A DNA stretch of 64,000 bases from positions 1 through 64,000 of the forward strand of contig NZ_DF820489.1 of assembly GCF_000691805.2 (NCBI RefSeq), given 5' to 3'. This document shows, piece after piece, positions 7,944 through 16,780 of this stretch. How positions within the stretch are numbered: the stretch's first letter is position 1; each line of letters begins with the position of its first letter. Both the position numbers and the translations under genes were made by a program. Source of the DNA: Weissella oryzae SG25 (GTDB lineage: Bacteria; Bacillota; Bacilli; Lactobacillales; Lactobacillaceae). The notes under the pieces were generated by a model, which worked only from the letters and a program-made list of their open reading frames with translations, ran no database searches and was not told where the DNA came from.

Positions 7944-8801
7944 CTAATTAATCAGTCTAGCAAGGTAAGTCTCAGAAACAAAGCCTTTAATTCCATTCAT
8001 AATCCGTTTAGCGCGGGAATGCTTATCTGTAATGCCAAAAACCGTTGGACCAGTTCCTGACATTTGTGCTGCATCTGCACCAAACTGCAACATTTTTTCC
8101 TTTAGCTTAATAATCTCTGGAAAACGCGTTGCAGTTAGTGGTTCTAAGACATTAAACATTGCTTTATAAGCTTGATTAAAGTGGCTTGTGTTCACTGCTT
8201 CCATTAGTTTGTCCATATCACCATGTTCAACTTGTTCGTAATCAATCAACCTTAAAATTTTCGGTGTTGATACAGAAATTGCTGGTTTGGAGACAACTAA
8301 CCAAAGGGGCGGAAGCTTTGCTGTCAACGGTTCAACGCGCTCCCCCCGTCCAGTAACCCGTGCTGGCCGCGAATATACACAAAACGGAACATCTGCATCA
8401 ATTTGCAAGCCAAGCTGTGCCAGCTCTTGTTCAGATCGGTTTAATTTCCATAAACGGTTTAAACCGCGTAACACAGCGGCCGCATCAGAGGAACCGCCAC
8501 CCATTCCAGCAGCAACTGGAATGCGCTTATCAATATGAATTTCGACACCTTCACTTACTTGCGCTTCATTCCGCATTAGCATGGCTGCTTGAAAGGCTAG
8601 ATTTTTTTCATTCAATGGTAGAATCCCGCTTGTTGACTCAACAATAATATCATGGTGTTTAGTCGTGGTACGAATTGTTAGGGTATCCGCTAAATCAATT
8701 GCAACCATTAACATGTCCCATTCTTGATCACCATTCGGATGAACAAAAGGTGTATCAAGACTGATATTTAATTTTGCATAGGCACGTTCCAATACTTCCA
8801 T
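7944..8801 (-). CDS. ispE: 4-diphosphocytidyl-2-C-methyl-D-erythritol kinase homolog
   Basis: GHMP-superfamily kinase of 285 residues. It opens ERAYAKLNISL, has the ATP-binding VAAGMGGGSSDAAA loop at about 92-106, and ends with the MSGTGPTVFG motif 3. In organisms with the MEP isoprenoid pathway IspE phosphorylates CDP-methylerythritol. Lactobacillaceae generally use mevalonate, yet many keep an isolated ispE homolog, so the real substrate here is uncertain. No other MEP gene is in this window. The start has AAAGGAAA upstream, and an extended -10 promoter lies about 35 bases before it. It heads the run ispE-sseB-yumC. Confidence 0.88.
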   Translation of the reverse strand: MEVLERAYAKLNISLDTPFVHPNGDQEWDMLMVAIDLADTLTIRTTTKHHDIIVESTSGILPLNEKNLAFQAAMLMRNEAQVSEGVEIHIDKRIPVAAGMGGGSSDAAAVLRGLNRLWKLNRSEQELAQLGLQIDADVPFCVYSRPARVTGRGERVEPLTAKLPPLWLVVSKPAISVSTPKILRLIDYEQVEHGDMDKLMEAVNTSHFNQAYKAMFNVLEPLTATRFPEIIKLKEKMLQFGADAAQMSGTGPTVFGITDKHSRAKRIMNGIKGFVSETYLARLIN

Positions 8802-8834
8802 TGGCTTTTTCCTTTCATGATAATCTTAAGTCAT

Positions 8835-8843
8835 ATTATACCA
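8835..8843 (-). promoter_or_regulatory. Extended -10 promoter of ispE
   Basis: TGGTATAAT on the minus strand is an extended -10 box 33 bases before the ispE start codon. No good -35 is seen. The same TGGTATAAT word appears ahead of gdpP (about 14273-14285). Confidence 0.55.
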
Positions 8844-8891
8844 AGGTTAGGCTAAAGAATAATAATCTATCTACTAAAATCTTCGAGCAAA

Positions 8892-8937
8892 ATAAAAAGA
8901 CCCAATGATGTCAAAAGTAAATTGACATCATTGAGCC
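8892..8937 (-). terminator. MFS exporter terminator
   Basis: Minus-strand stem CTCAATGATGTCAA with TTGACATCATTGGG around a short loop, followed by TTTTTATTTT. It lies about 10 bases downstream of the MFS stop codon. Confidence 0.9.
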
Positions 8938-8947
8938 ATACTATTTG

Positions 8948-10150
8948 TTATTGACCAAACTTACTGGTTTTCCTAAAGCCCACTGCCATAACAATTGCAA
9001 TACCGATTAACGCAACAAAAGACATTCCTGCGGCTGTATCAAACAGTACTTTATACCCGTCTAATTCAATTAAAGCCCCACCGGCAACAGGTCCGATTGC
9101 CCGACCTAAACTAGGCGCTGCTGACAATACGCCTTGATAACGCCCCTTTAAATCCATCGGGGTAATCTCATTAACTAAGACGGGAACCATTGGAAAGGCA
9201 ATCGTTTCACCCAATGTCGTAATTGCCATTGCCACTGCAAAAGCTGCAAAGGTCTTTGCAAAAGGTAAGACTAAGAAAGCTAAGCCAAATAGGCCAAGTC
9301 CGACTAAAATCTGCATAATCATTATTTTCCGACTAGCCGACACATTCAAAACGTTAATCATTAATTGAAATACACCAATCAAAACGCCATTAATGGTCCA
9401 CAGAATCGAATACTGCCAGAGTGGTAGTCGTAAGATACTAGACATATAGACTGATAAGTTACCTTGCCACTGAACATAAGCCGTATGCAAAACGACCAAG
9501 GCGACCACCAGCGTATAGATAATGATTAAGTTCCAAGCTGGCATAATTGACTTAAACTTGTGATTACGCCCTTCAACGTGTTCCAACTGTGGAAACTCCA
9601 TTCCTAAGAAACGCCAGGCGACAATTAACATCACTGTATATAAGATTAAGGCTGAGATAAATAGCCATTGCACACCCCAACCATAGATAAAGCCGACTAA
9701 GGCCGTACCAAAGGCCATTCCAAAGTTCGCAATAAAGTAGAGCATGTTAAAAACAAACCGACCATCATGCGAGTAGACCCTTGTACCATAAGAATTTATT
9801 AGGGCTGTCAGCCAACCAAATAAGAAACCAGTTGCTGATAAAAGCACTGGAAAAATTGGCCAACCGTGCCAAACAACCAATAATGATAAAAAGACCATCA
9901 TGGCTAAAGCGCCAGCGCGAAAAAGCTTATAGGGCTGAAATTTATCAAATAATCTTCCCGCCAAAAGGGCTCCAATCATTTGCAAAAGCGCATTTACAAA
10001 CAATACCCAACCAACGGTCACCATATCTTGACCCAGTTGCTCATGAATATATACTGATGCCAATGGCCAAAGAAAATCAAATCCAAAACTATTAATAAAT
10101 GAAACTGTTAGGAGCCACTTCAATGGTAGCCCAACTCGTCTTGCTTGCAT
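8948..10150 (-). CDS. MFS transporter, drug exporter-like
   Basis: A 400-residue integral membrane protein with about 12 predicted helices of the major facilitator superfamily. The loop after helix 2 reads GRLFDKFQPYK, the position of the MFS motif A (G-x-x-x-D-R). The second half has the related loop MDLKGRYQGVLSAAPSLGRAIGP after helix 8, typical of DHA1-type proton-driven exporters such as YfmO/MdtH relatives. It lies alone between dnaB and ispE, with terminators on both sides, so it is monocistronic. Substrate cannot be deduced, and no adjacent regulator gene is present. Confidence 0.85.
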   Translation of the reverse strand: MQARRVGLPLKWLLTVSFINSFGFDFLWPLASVYIHEQLGQDMVTVGWVLFVNALLQMIGALLAGRLFDKFQPYKLFRAGALAMMVFLSLLVVWHGWPIFPVLLSATGFLFGWLTALINSYGTRVYSHDGRFVFNMLYFIANFGMAFGTALVGFIYGWGVQWLFISALILYTVMLIVAWRFLGMEFPQLEHVEGRNHKFKSIMPAWNLIIIYTLVVALVVLHTAYVQWQGNLSVYMSSILRLPLWQYSILWTINGVLIGVFQLMINVLNVSASRKIMIMQILVGLGLFGLAFLVLPFAKTFAAFAVAMAITTLGETIAFPMVPVLVNEITPMDLKGRYQGVLSAAPSLGRAIGPVAGGALIELDGYKVLFDTAAGMSFVALIGIAIVMAVGFRKTSKFGQ

Positions 10151-10162
10151 TCCAACCCTCCT

Positions 10163-10197
10163 AAAAGAAAAACAGCTGAAAGGTTGCCTTCAGCCAT
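10163..10197 (-). terminator. dnaB terminator
   Basis: Minus-strand hairpin GGCTGAA/TTCAGCT with loop GGCAACC, then TTTTTCTTTT, just after the dnaB stop codon. Confidence 0.8.
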
Positions 10198-10210
10198 CTT
10201 ATTTTTGTTT

Positions 10211-11626
10211 TTACCCAAATCCAGCCGTCATATCAGGCCGGTAATCAATACTAGAAAACTTATTATATGATTTTACAAATAGCAGTCGCGCCGTTCCCCG
10301 CGCTCCCCGTCGGTTTTTCTCTAAAATTATTTCGATTTCGCCGACATCTGCATCCTCACCTTCACGAGGATCACTTTGGTTATCTGTGTCATCATTATCT
10401 CGTTCGTAGTAGTCTTCGCGGTACAAAAAGGCAACAATATCCGCATCTTGCTCAATTGATCCAGATTCACGAATATCTGACATCACGGGGCGTTTATCTT
10501 GACGTTGCTCAACGCCACGCGATAGTTGCGACAGTGCAATGACTGGCGTGTTTAATTCCATTGCCATTTTTTTAATTGCTCGTGAAATCGCTGAAACTTC
10601 CTGTTGGCGACTCTCCGAACCAGAACCTTCAATTAGTTGCAAGTAATCAATAATGACCATACCTAACTGACCTTCTTGTTTTTCTAAGCGTCGCAATTTG
10701 GAACGAATCTCTGTTACTTTAATTCCTGGAGTGTCATCAATAAAAATTTTGGTATTAGCCAATGACCCCATTGCAATGGTCAATTGCTGCCACTCATTAT
10801 CGTCTAATTCACCAGTTCGCATATGTTGTGAATTAATGTTTCCGGTTGAGGCTAACATTCGATTAACTAAATCAGTATCACCCATTTCTAAAGAAAAAAT
10901 CACAACCGGCAAAGCGGGATTATTAATTGCTACATTCCGTGCAATATTTAAGACGAAAGCCGTCTTACCAACCGCTGGTCTGGCAGCCACAATAATCATT
11001 TCACCGCCACCAAAACCGGTTGTCATATTATCCAAGGCCGGGTAACCGGAAGCTAATCCCGTAATATTTCCCTCAGTTCGCGCATTTAACTCTAACTGTT
11101 CAAAAGAGCGGTTTACTACATCGGCAATCCGTTTAAAATCACCACCAGCACGGTTGGTGGTAATTCCATCTAAGCCTTGACTAATCTTGGCTAGCGCATC
11201 TTCAACTGCATCAGTTTCACCATAAGCTTCTTGCGTTGCGCCCTGCAAAAGGTCAATCATACTGCGCCTTTGCGCCTTATCTTTAACAATTTTTGCGTAG
11301 TACTCTGCATTCGATGCGATTGGTACAGCCAAAGCTAAGTCAACTAAATAGGCCTCACCACCAGCATTCTCTAATTGATTCATTGCATTCAATTGATTGA
11401 CTAGTGTTACCTGATCAATTGGCTGTTGTTGGTCATCTAAGGCTAGCATCGCCGCAAAAATCACCCGATGAGCCGTTCTAAAGAAATCATTGGGTTGAAT
11501 AATTGGGCTAATTGTTGCCATTGTGTCAGTTGGGTCGGTCGAAATCAAAACAGAACCTAAGACTGACTGTTCAGCAACATTATCTTGTGGAGCTTGTAAA
11601 CTCATTGTTTGCGTATCGTCTGCCAT
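10211..11626 (-). CDS. dnaB: Replicative DNA helicase DnaB
   Basis: Hexameric 5'-3' helicase that unwinds DNA ahead of the replisome. The N-terminal domain (DNVAEQSVLGSVL, about 14-26) binds primase. The RecA-like C-terminal domain has Walker A ARPAVGKTAF near residue 213, Walker B MVIIDYLQLIEG and the ALSQLSRGVEQR motif, as in bacterial DnaB/DnaC. At 471 residues it is of normal length. It has an AAAGGGGAAG ribosome binding site. It is the last gene of gdpP-rplI-dnaB, the usual Firmicutes order, but a terminator separates it from rplI, so its expression can differ from that of the ribosomal protein. Confidence 0.97.
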   Translation of the reverse strand: MADDTQTMSLQAPQDNVAEQSVLGSVLISTDPTDTMATISPIIQPNDFFRTAHRVIFAAMLALDDQQQPIDQVTLVNQLNAMNQLENAGGEAYLVDLALAVPIASNAEYYAKIVKDKAQRRSMIDLLQGATQEAYGETDAVEDALAKISQGLDGITTNRAGGDFKRIADVVNRSFEQLELNARTEGNITGLASGYPALDNMTTGFGGGEMIIVAARPAVGKTAFVLNIARNVAINNPALPVVIFSLEMGDTDLVNRMLASTGNINSQHMRTGELDDNEWQQLTIAMGSLANTKIFIDDTPGIKVTEIRSKLRRLEKQEGQLGMVIIDYLQLIEGSGSESRQQEVSAISRAIKKMAMELNTPVIALSQLSRGVEQRQDKRPVMSDIRESGSIEQDADIVAFLYREDYYERDNDDTDNQSDPREGEDADVGEIEIILEKNRRGARGTARLLFVKSYNKFSSIDYRPDMTAGFG

Positions 11627-11704
11627 ATTAAATCTTCCCCTTTAATTAGAACCGACCCGCTTTGCTGTCAGTCCTACCCTTTATTGCTCCTGGAGCTATT
11701 GTAA

Positions 11705-11747
11705 ACAAAAAAGGACCTGCATACAACACAGGTACCTTGTTTTTTTA
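11705..11747 (-). terminator. Terminator between rplI and dnaB
   Basis: Minus-strand stem AAGGTACCTG with CAGGTCCTT, then TTTTTTGTT, lying between the rplI stop and the dnaB start. It probably allows partial read-through. Confidence 0.8.
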
Positions 11748-11757
11748 ATGCTTGTGC

Positions 11758-12210
11758 TTATTGTTCATCCGTATGGATACGTAATTTTGCTTCAACCTGA
11801 CGATGAAGCTTAATCGTAACCGTCCGGTAACCTAGGGCCCGGATCGGCTCTTTCATGTCCATTTTACGCTTATCAAGTTTCAATCCATACTGCTTTTCAG
11901 CAGCTTCAATCACTTGTTTAGAAGAAATTGCTCCAAATAAACGACCATCTGTTCCAGCTTTAGCCTTCAACTCGATTACTGTATCGTCAGCTTCAACTTT
12001 TTCTTTCAAAGCTTGTGCTGCTGCCAATTCTTCAGCAGCCTCACGTTCAGCAGCCTTCTTTTGACCGTTTAGAGCGGAAATGTTGGCGTTAGTTGCAACC
12101 TCGGCTTTATGATTTTTAATCAAAAAATTATTTGCATATCCATCGGGAACATTCTTTATTTCCCCTTTTTTACCGCGACCCTTAACATCCTCTAAGAAAA
12201 TCACCTTCAT
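11758..12210 (-). CDS. rplI: 50S ribosomal protein L9
   Basis: 150-residue L9. The N-terminal domain [21 protein letters not shown] and [15 protein letters not shown] binds 23S rRNA. The long connecting helix (about 40-75, rich in Ala, Glu and Lys) and the C-terminal domain [13 protein letters not shown] are all present. GGAGG lies 9 bases before the ATG. It sits 15 bases behind gdpP in the conserved gdpP-rplI-dnaB order. Confidence 0.98.
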   Translation of the reverse strand: MKVIFLEDVKGRGKKGEIKNVPDGYANNFLIKNHKAEVATNANISALNGQKKAAEREAAEELAAAQALKEKVEADDTVIELKAKAGTDGRLFGAISSKQVIEAAEKQYGLKLDKRKMDMKEPIRALGYRTVTIKLHRQVEAKLRIHTDEQ

Positions 12211-12225
12211 TTTCCAAGACCTCCA

Positions 12226-14238
12226 CTATTCTATATTACTATTTTTTGCTTTAATTTCTCTGATGGCCTCAACTAACTGTAGGTAAACCTCATCAGTTGT
12301 TGCATCAGTTATCTGCGTTGCCGCATTGCTCAAATGACCACCACCGCCCATGGCTTCCATCACCAGCTGAACATTTTGTGCGCCAGTTGACCGTGCAGAA
12401 ATACCAACCGTATGGTTATCACGCCGAGTAATTACGTAAGAAGCATCAACACCAATTAACTGTAATAGTGCATCAGCCGTCTGAGCGGTTACGACACTAT
12501 CATAGTTGACATTGTTTTCACCAATCACAATTGCTGAACGATCATGAATCTGTACTTGTTCAATTAAATGTGAACGATCACGATAATCTTCAACCGTTTC
12601 TTTCAAGAAATCCTGAATCATATCGCCATCAGCACCAACTGAACGTAGATACGATGCAGCATCAAAGGTACGAGTCCCAGCTCTGAGCGTAAATGACTTA
12701 GTATCAATTTGAATTCCAGCGAGTAATGCTGAGGCTTCTAAGCGTGTCAATCCCTTAGTTCTTCTTGGCTGGTATTCAAATAGTTCTGTAACCAACTCCG
12801 ACGTTGACGACGCATAAGGTTCAATATAGGTCAACAGCGAACTCTCTGGGAACTCTTCACCCCGCCGGTGATGATCAATGATAATTAGCCGGTCTTTCAG
12901 ACGGTCATAAAAATCCCGGTCCTCACTCAAAGATGGTTTGGAATGATCTACCATTACCAAGAGCGAATGATCTGTTGCACGCAACATCGCTTCATTTGGC
13001 GTCAACACCACACCATCACCTTGTTCATTAACAATTTGATTTAGTAACAGCTTAATATCCGTGTGTGCCTTACCTGTATCTTTATAGACAACCCAAGCTG
13101 GCTTATCCATCATCATTGCCAAACGACGGATACCTAAAGCTGCACCAAATGAATCCATATCTGGCCGAGCATGGCCAATAATGAAGACTTGATCAGCCTG
13201 GCGAACTAGTTCAGCCAAGGCTTGTGAAATCATACGAGCCCGCACTCGAGTTCGCTTAACCATTGGATTAGTATTCCCACCATAAAAGCGAGCCCGACCT
13301 TGTTCAGAACGTACTACTACTTGGTCGCCACCACGTCCAAGGGCCAAGTCCAAATTAATCTGAGCGTTACCAGCCAACTCAGTAATGTTTGCCTCATCAT
13401 ATGCGATTCCAATTGATAGTGATAGTGGCGTATTTTGCGCTGAGGTCATCTCTCTGATTGTATTTAAAATATTAAATTTATCATTTTCGGCTGCCCGCAA
13501 ACCACTGCGGTAACCAATTAAAAGATAGCGCACTGAAGTTAAGCGTCTCACATAAATATCACGTTCTTGCATCCAATCAGACAAAGTTCGCGTTACGTAA
13601 GAGCGCAAAGATGATGTATCAGCATCAGACATTCCTTCAGTCACTTCATCATAATTATCAATTGAAACCTGACCTAAGAATAGCCGATGAGTTTCATAAT
13701 TAGCCTGGATTTGTGCACTCTTGGTCGCATCTTGTAGATAAATTACGCCAAGTTCCGGTTGAACTTGTACATCAAAAACGCGATGAAGCCAGTTTAAGCG
13801 CGTCACCCGACTCTCCTCATCATACCAATTCTTAACCAAGGCCGCTAAATTCTTATTTACTTCACTAAGCTCTTTATTAATAATGATTTCATCAGCCAAA
13901 ATCCCTTGAATAAAAGGATTGACCCATTCGACTACATTATTGTCATTATTATATAAAATCACTGCAATCGGCATTTGCACGACTGCTTCTTGCTCCGCTC
14001 GGTTTATCCGTGTTGTTAATCCCCGAATATAGGTTGTTGTTTCCTCACCAATTGCGCGTAAAGTTCTAAAAGTAACTACCAAAGCAACAATTACCAATAA
14101 AACCCAGATTATTCCAATAATCCAATGAACTAAAAAGGCTACAACCGTGCCAATCACAGCCATTAGCGATACGATAATGGCTACGCCGCTTAATTGTTTG
14201 TTATGAAAAACCGCGGAGAAGGAATTTTCACCTTCCAT
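12226..14238 (-). CDS. gdpP: Cyclic-di-AMP phosphodiesterase GdpP
   Basis: Membrane enzyme of 670 residues that hydrolyses c-di-AMP to pApA and thereby affects potassium, osmotic and cell-wall homeostasis. Two N-terminal membrane helices (about 15-60) are followed by a PAS-like sensor (about 85-165), a degenerate GGDEF domain (about 170-310) and the DHH/DHHA1 phosphodiesterase. Catalytic motifs are IGHARPDMDSFGAALG, LVMVDHSKPSL and IIDHHRRGEEF, and the DHHA1 GGGGHLSNAA is near the C-terminus. An extended -10 TGGTATAAT precedes the gene. First gene of the gdpP-rplI-dnaB unit. Confidence 0.95.
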   Translation of the reverse strand: MEGENSFSAVFHNKQLSGVAIIVSLMAVIGTVVAFLVHWIIGIIWVLLVIVALVVTFRTLRAIGEETTTYIRGLTTRINRAEQEAVVQMPIAVILYNNDNNVVEWVNPFIQGILADEIIINKELSEVNKNLAALVKNWYDEESRVTRLNWLHRVFDVQVQPELGVIYLQDATKSAQIQANYETHRLFLGQVSIDNYDEVTEGMSDADTSSLRSYVTRTLSDWMQERDIYVRRLTSVRYLLIGYRSGLRAAENDKFNILNTIREMTSAQNTPLSLSIGIAYDEANITELAGNAQINLDLALGRGGDQVVVRSEQGRARFYGGNTNPMVKRTRVRARMISQALAELVRQADQVFIIGHARPDMDSFGAALGIRRLAMMMDKPAWVVYKDTGKAHTDIKLLLNQIVNEQGDGVVLTPNEAMLRATDHSLLVMVDHSKPSLSEDRDFYDRLKDRLIIIDHHRRGEEFPESSLLTYIEPYASSTSELVTELFEYQPRRTKGLTRLEASALLAGIQIDTKSFTLRAGTRTFDAASYLRSVGADGDMIQDFLKETVEDYRDRSHLIEQVQIHDRSAIVIGENNVNYDSVVTAQTADALLQLIGVDASYVITRRDNHTVGISARSTGAQNVQLVMEAMGGGGHLSNAATQITDATTDEVYLQLVEAIREIKAKNSNIE

Positions 14239-14344
14239 GTGGTCACCTACTCTCCAATAATTTTATGCACTGCCTAAATTATACCATGAATTCAACGCTT
14301 CCTAAGATTGATAAAGAATTAAGTCACATCCCCGCGTCTGCAAG

Positions 14345-14391
14345 AAAAAAACATAGGACTAATTGGGCAGATCCCAAATCCTATGTTTTTA
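14345..14391 (-). terminator. Terminator of the 263-aa membrane protein gene
   Basis: Minus-strand stem AACATAGGA/TCCTATGTT with an inner TGGG/CCCA pairing, then TTTTTTTCTT. It ends the unit transcribed leftward from about 19.6 kb or an internal promoter. Confidence 0.9.
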
Positions 14392-14398
14392 AATAAAC

Positions 14399-15190
14399 TT
14401 ACTTACGTTTATATGCAATTTCAACATGCAAGCTGTATGGTTTACTTTCTTCCGTTAGGCCTGCCCTTCCTCGAACATGACCTAAACCACCTTGCAAAAC
14501 CGCAGTTGCAATAAAGAGTTCATTTTCCTTTAGTGCTTCGCTAACCGGCATTAAGCCCACTGTTGCAATACGTCCCAAACGCTTAGCAAACATTTCATTA
14601 ACTCCACCATAAAGAGCTAAACCACCACGTTCGGCTTGTAAGTGTGAGTAAGGTAAGGCCGTTCCAGGATGATTAGCATAAATAATTGGTTCATTTGTCA
14701 AATAGTTCAGCTGCTCTGCTTCACTTAAACCACCAAAATCTTTTTGCATTAAACCATTAGCCTGTAGTTGCTGTGCAACCAAGTCTAATTCGGCTTGCAT
14801 ATCTTCATCTGAAATAATGCTAGCCGGCAAAACATCCTTTGGATTATAAATTCCATTTGCAGGTATAAAAGTGCGCTGATTACGGCGACTATTATCTTTG
14901 ACTTCCTGTGTACCCAAATATTTTTCAATTTTTGGTGAAATGTCCCATTTGACCGTCTTATTGGTAAAATAGTAAATCACATTTAAAATGGCAAAATACA
15001 GAATCACTAGGAAAGCTAATACAATTGAACTACCACGCAGATAAGCTGCGTTTTTGAAAAATTGAGTTGCCAAATATAATAGATAAAAATCACCTACCAA
15101 GGCTAAGAGTGAATAGACGCGGCCTTTCCAACGTGTATTAACATTAAAAAAGCCAAGATAATGATTTAACATATCAAGAATTGTTAACAT
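14399..15190 (-). CDS. Conserved membrane protein of unknown function
   Basis: A 263-residue protein with two N-terminal membrane helices (about 25-45 and 52-76), then a basic linker (YFTNKTVKWDISPKIEKYLG) and a cytoplasmic domain of about 170 residues. I recognise no enzyme motif. The general layout resembles an uncharacterised family of lactic acid bacteria, but I cannot name it with certainty. The start has GGAGGGAG upstream. The gene lies 17 bases downstream of a Ser/Thr-rich protein gene, and that gene starts 10 bases after the kinase gene, so the three look like one operon. No function is claimed. Confidence 0.65.
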   Translation of the reverse strand: MLTILDMLNHYLGFFNVNTRWKGRVYSLLALVGDFYLLYLATQFFKNAAYLRGSSIVLAFLVILYFAILNVIYYFTNKTVKWDISPKIEKYLGTQEVKDNSRRNQRTFIPANGIYNPKDVLPASIISDEDMQAELDLVAQQLQANGLMQKDFGGLSEAEQLNYLTNEPIIYANHPGTALPYSHLQAERGGLALYGGVNEMFAKRLGRIATVGLMPVSEALKENELFIATAVLQGGLGHVRGRAGLTEESKPYSLHVEIAYKRK

Positions 15191-15207
15191 AATTACTCCC
15201 TCCTAGC

Positions 15208-15627
15208 TTAATTATTATTAGCACTACTTGCACCACTTGAACTAGCAGCTGAGCTGCTAGTAGTAGTCGCTGCCGAGGAAGCATTCGTGTTATTATTCGT
15301 GTCGTTTTCCCCACTAGTTTTGTTCGTATCATTATTATTGGTTGCTGAACTACTTTGTGCATTGGTATTAGTAGTATTATCACTTGTTGCTGCTGAACTC
15401 ATCGTATCAGTTTTAGTTGTACTGGTAGCTTGGCTATCAGACGTACTCGTTTTATTTGTTACCGGCCTATCCTCACTACTTACTGAGCTAACTAATGAAG
15501 ATTGCGTTTTTGACCTACCATTATTAGTCCCTGTTGAAACATTTACAATTGCATTTGTTGCACTTAAGGCCAAAATTAATGAAACTAATGCTACTGGCGT
15601 AATAATTGGTGGTGTTCGATATGCCAT
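15208..15627 (-). CDS. Ser/Thr/Asn-rich membrane-anchored low-complexity protein
   Basis: Start chosen at MAYRTPP (15627) because AGGAGGGG lies just upstream. A longer form starting at 15648 would overlap the kinase gene. The product is 139 residues. One hydrophobic segment (about 9-28, ITPVALVSLILALSATNAIV) is followed by about 110 residues made almost only of Ser, Thr, Asn, Ala, Asp and Gly. It ends in a run of Asn. This looks like an extracellular, disordered and possibly glycosylated stalk held in the membrane by an uncleaved signal. No known domain is seen. Its tight fit between the kinase gene and the 263-aa membrane protein gene suggests they work together. Confidence 0.65.
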   Translation of the reverse strand: MAYRTPPIITPVALVSLILALSATNAIVNVSTGTNNGRSKTQSSLVSSVSSEDRPVTNKTSTSDSQATSTTKTDTMSSAATSDNTTNTNAQSSSATNNNDTNKTSGENDTNNNTNASSAATTTSSSAASSSGASSANNN

Positions 15628-15637
15628 AAAGCCCCTC

Positions 15638-16198
15638 CTATTCTTCAATTGCAGCCTGTACCACTTGATTTATTGCTGTACGGGTTTCCTCCCAGTCATC
15701 ATTTGTAACGACAACTGCTTTACCTACTAAAGCTTTTGGCAAAACATTATCCCGTTCAAATTCATTTGAGGCTAAGCGCTGCTTCATCATGGTGACATTA
15801 TCCCCACGGCGCTCCAGCCGATTTAACAATTCATTAGGTCGGCTAACCGTCAGATAAATCACTACTGCCTTATCGGCCAATTCTTCAGCGTAAGTAATTG
15901 CCCCTGCCGTATCTAGAACAATTGTAATTAGCGGATTTTTCTCCCAAGCCCGCTCCAAACCTTCCCAAGATGAACCATACTGTTGTCCATCATAAAGAAC
16001 TGTCTCTAAATAATGATTATTTTTAAAACTATCGGCATTTTCAAAATAATAATCAATTTGATCCATCTCGCCATCTCGCGGTAGGCGTGTCGTATGAGTA
16101 ATTACTCTTGGCATCTCATAAAAATCCTGCAAGTAATTGGCAACTGTCGTCTTACCAGTTCCCGTATTACCTGTTAAAACAAAAACTTTCCGCTTCAT
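15638..16198 (-). CDS. Guanylate-kinase-like P-loop nucleotide kinase
   Basis: P-loop protein of 186 residues from MKRKVFVLTG. Walker A is GNTGTGKTT (about 9-17). The PRVITHTTRLPRDGEMDQIDYYF segment and the later Tyr/Gly-rich YDGQQYGSSWEG parallel the GMP-binding part of guanylate kinase (TTRxPRxGE and the following F/Y). It is shorter than housekeeping Gmk (about 205 residues) and differs in the lid, so it is probably a paralogue acting on a nucleotide or similar substrate. An upstream in-frame start at 16228 is possible, but MKRK fits the family better. It follows bioY by about 48 bases. Confidence 0.7.
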   Translation of the reverse strand: MKRKVFVLTGNTGTGKTTVANYLQDFYEMPRVITHTTRLPRDGEMDQIDYYFENADSFKNNHYLETVLYDGQQYGSSWEGLERAWEKNPLITIVLDTAGAITYAEELADKAVVIYLTVSRPNELLNRLERRGDNVTMMKQRLASNEFERDNVLPKALVGKAVVVTNDDWEETRTAINQVVQAAIEE

Positions 16199-16246
16199 TA
16201 TAATCAAACCGTCCCAGTTCCGGCACATTTTGTCGACCGGTTCTTT

Positions 16247-16780
16247 TTATATTTTTAACCCCAGTGGGAGTGCTAGGCGATGCTTGATTAAAATCACTAA
16301 TAAGCTTACCAAAGCAACCTTAATCAAGGCTGGAATTAGAAAGGCTACAAACCCAGCTAAAAGACCAGCGCTTAGTGTCATATTGGCCACGTGAGCCAAC
16401 CATAGCGCTCCCACAAATAATTGTAAGCCTGCGGCAATAAAATTTAAAAGCGTCAACCAAATAATTGATTGATTTTTTAACATTCCAAAAGATATTACCA
16501 AAGGAAAAATTAGCATTCCCACTAAATATCCGCCGGTTGGTCCCAAGAAAGGCGTCAAACCACCTTGCCAGCCTGCAAAAACGGGTAAACCAAGTAAACC
16601 TAATACTAAGTAAACTAGGACCGCAGATAAACTAATTCTAGGTAAGGTAATACTAGCAATCAATGGAATGATTAACGTTTGTAGGGTTAATGGGATTGGA
16701 CCTAAAGGAATTGATATTGGGGATAATACAGCGATAATAGCCGCGAAAACTGCTGCTAAGGCTAATGATTTTGCTCTCAT
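16247..16780 (-). CDS. bioY: Biotin transporter substrate-binding subunit
   Basis: BioY is the membrane S-component that binds biotin and pairs with a shared ECF energizing module encoded elsewhere. The 177-residue product (ATG at 16780) has about six membrane helices and the family motifs PLGPIPLTLQT, LPVFAGWQGG and GPTGGYLVG. The start overlaps the birA stop as ATGA. A TTG codon 12 bases further upstream is a weaker alternative. Coupling with birA shows a biotin uptake and protein-biotinylation unit. No ECF ATPase or T-component gene is nearby. Confidence 0.9.
   Translation of the reverse strand: MRAKSLALAAVFAAIIAVLSPISIPLGPIPLTLQTLIIPLIASITLPRISLSAVLVYLVLGLLGLPVFAGWQGGLTPFLGPTGGYLVGMLIFPLVISFGMLKNQSIIWLTLLNFIAAGLQLFVGALWLAHVANMTLSAGLLAGFVAFLIPALIKVALVSLLVILIKHRLALPLGLKI

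Noticed and set aside
7944-8801. Evidence for an MEP isoprenoid pathway from ispE
   Set aside because: A single ispE homolog is common in lactobacilli that use mevalonate; no second MEP gene is seen.
15174-15383. A second minus-strand frame inside the Ser/Thr-rich gene
   Set aside because: It is a frame shadow of low-complexity sequence. The frame with a proper GGAGGGG start at 15627 is favoured.
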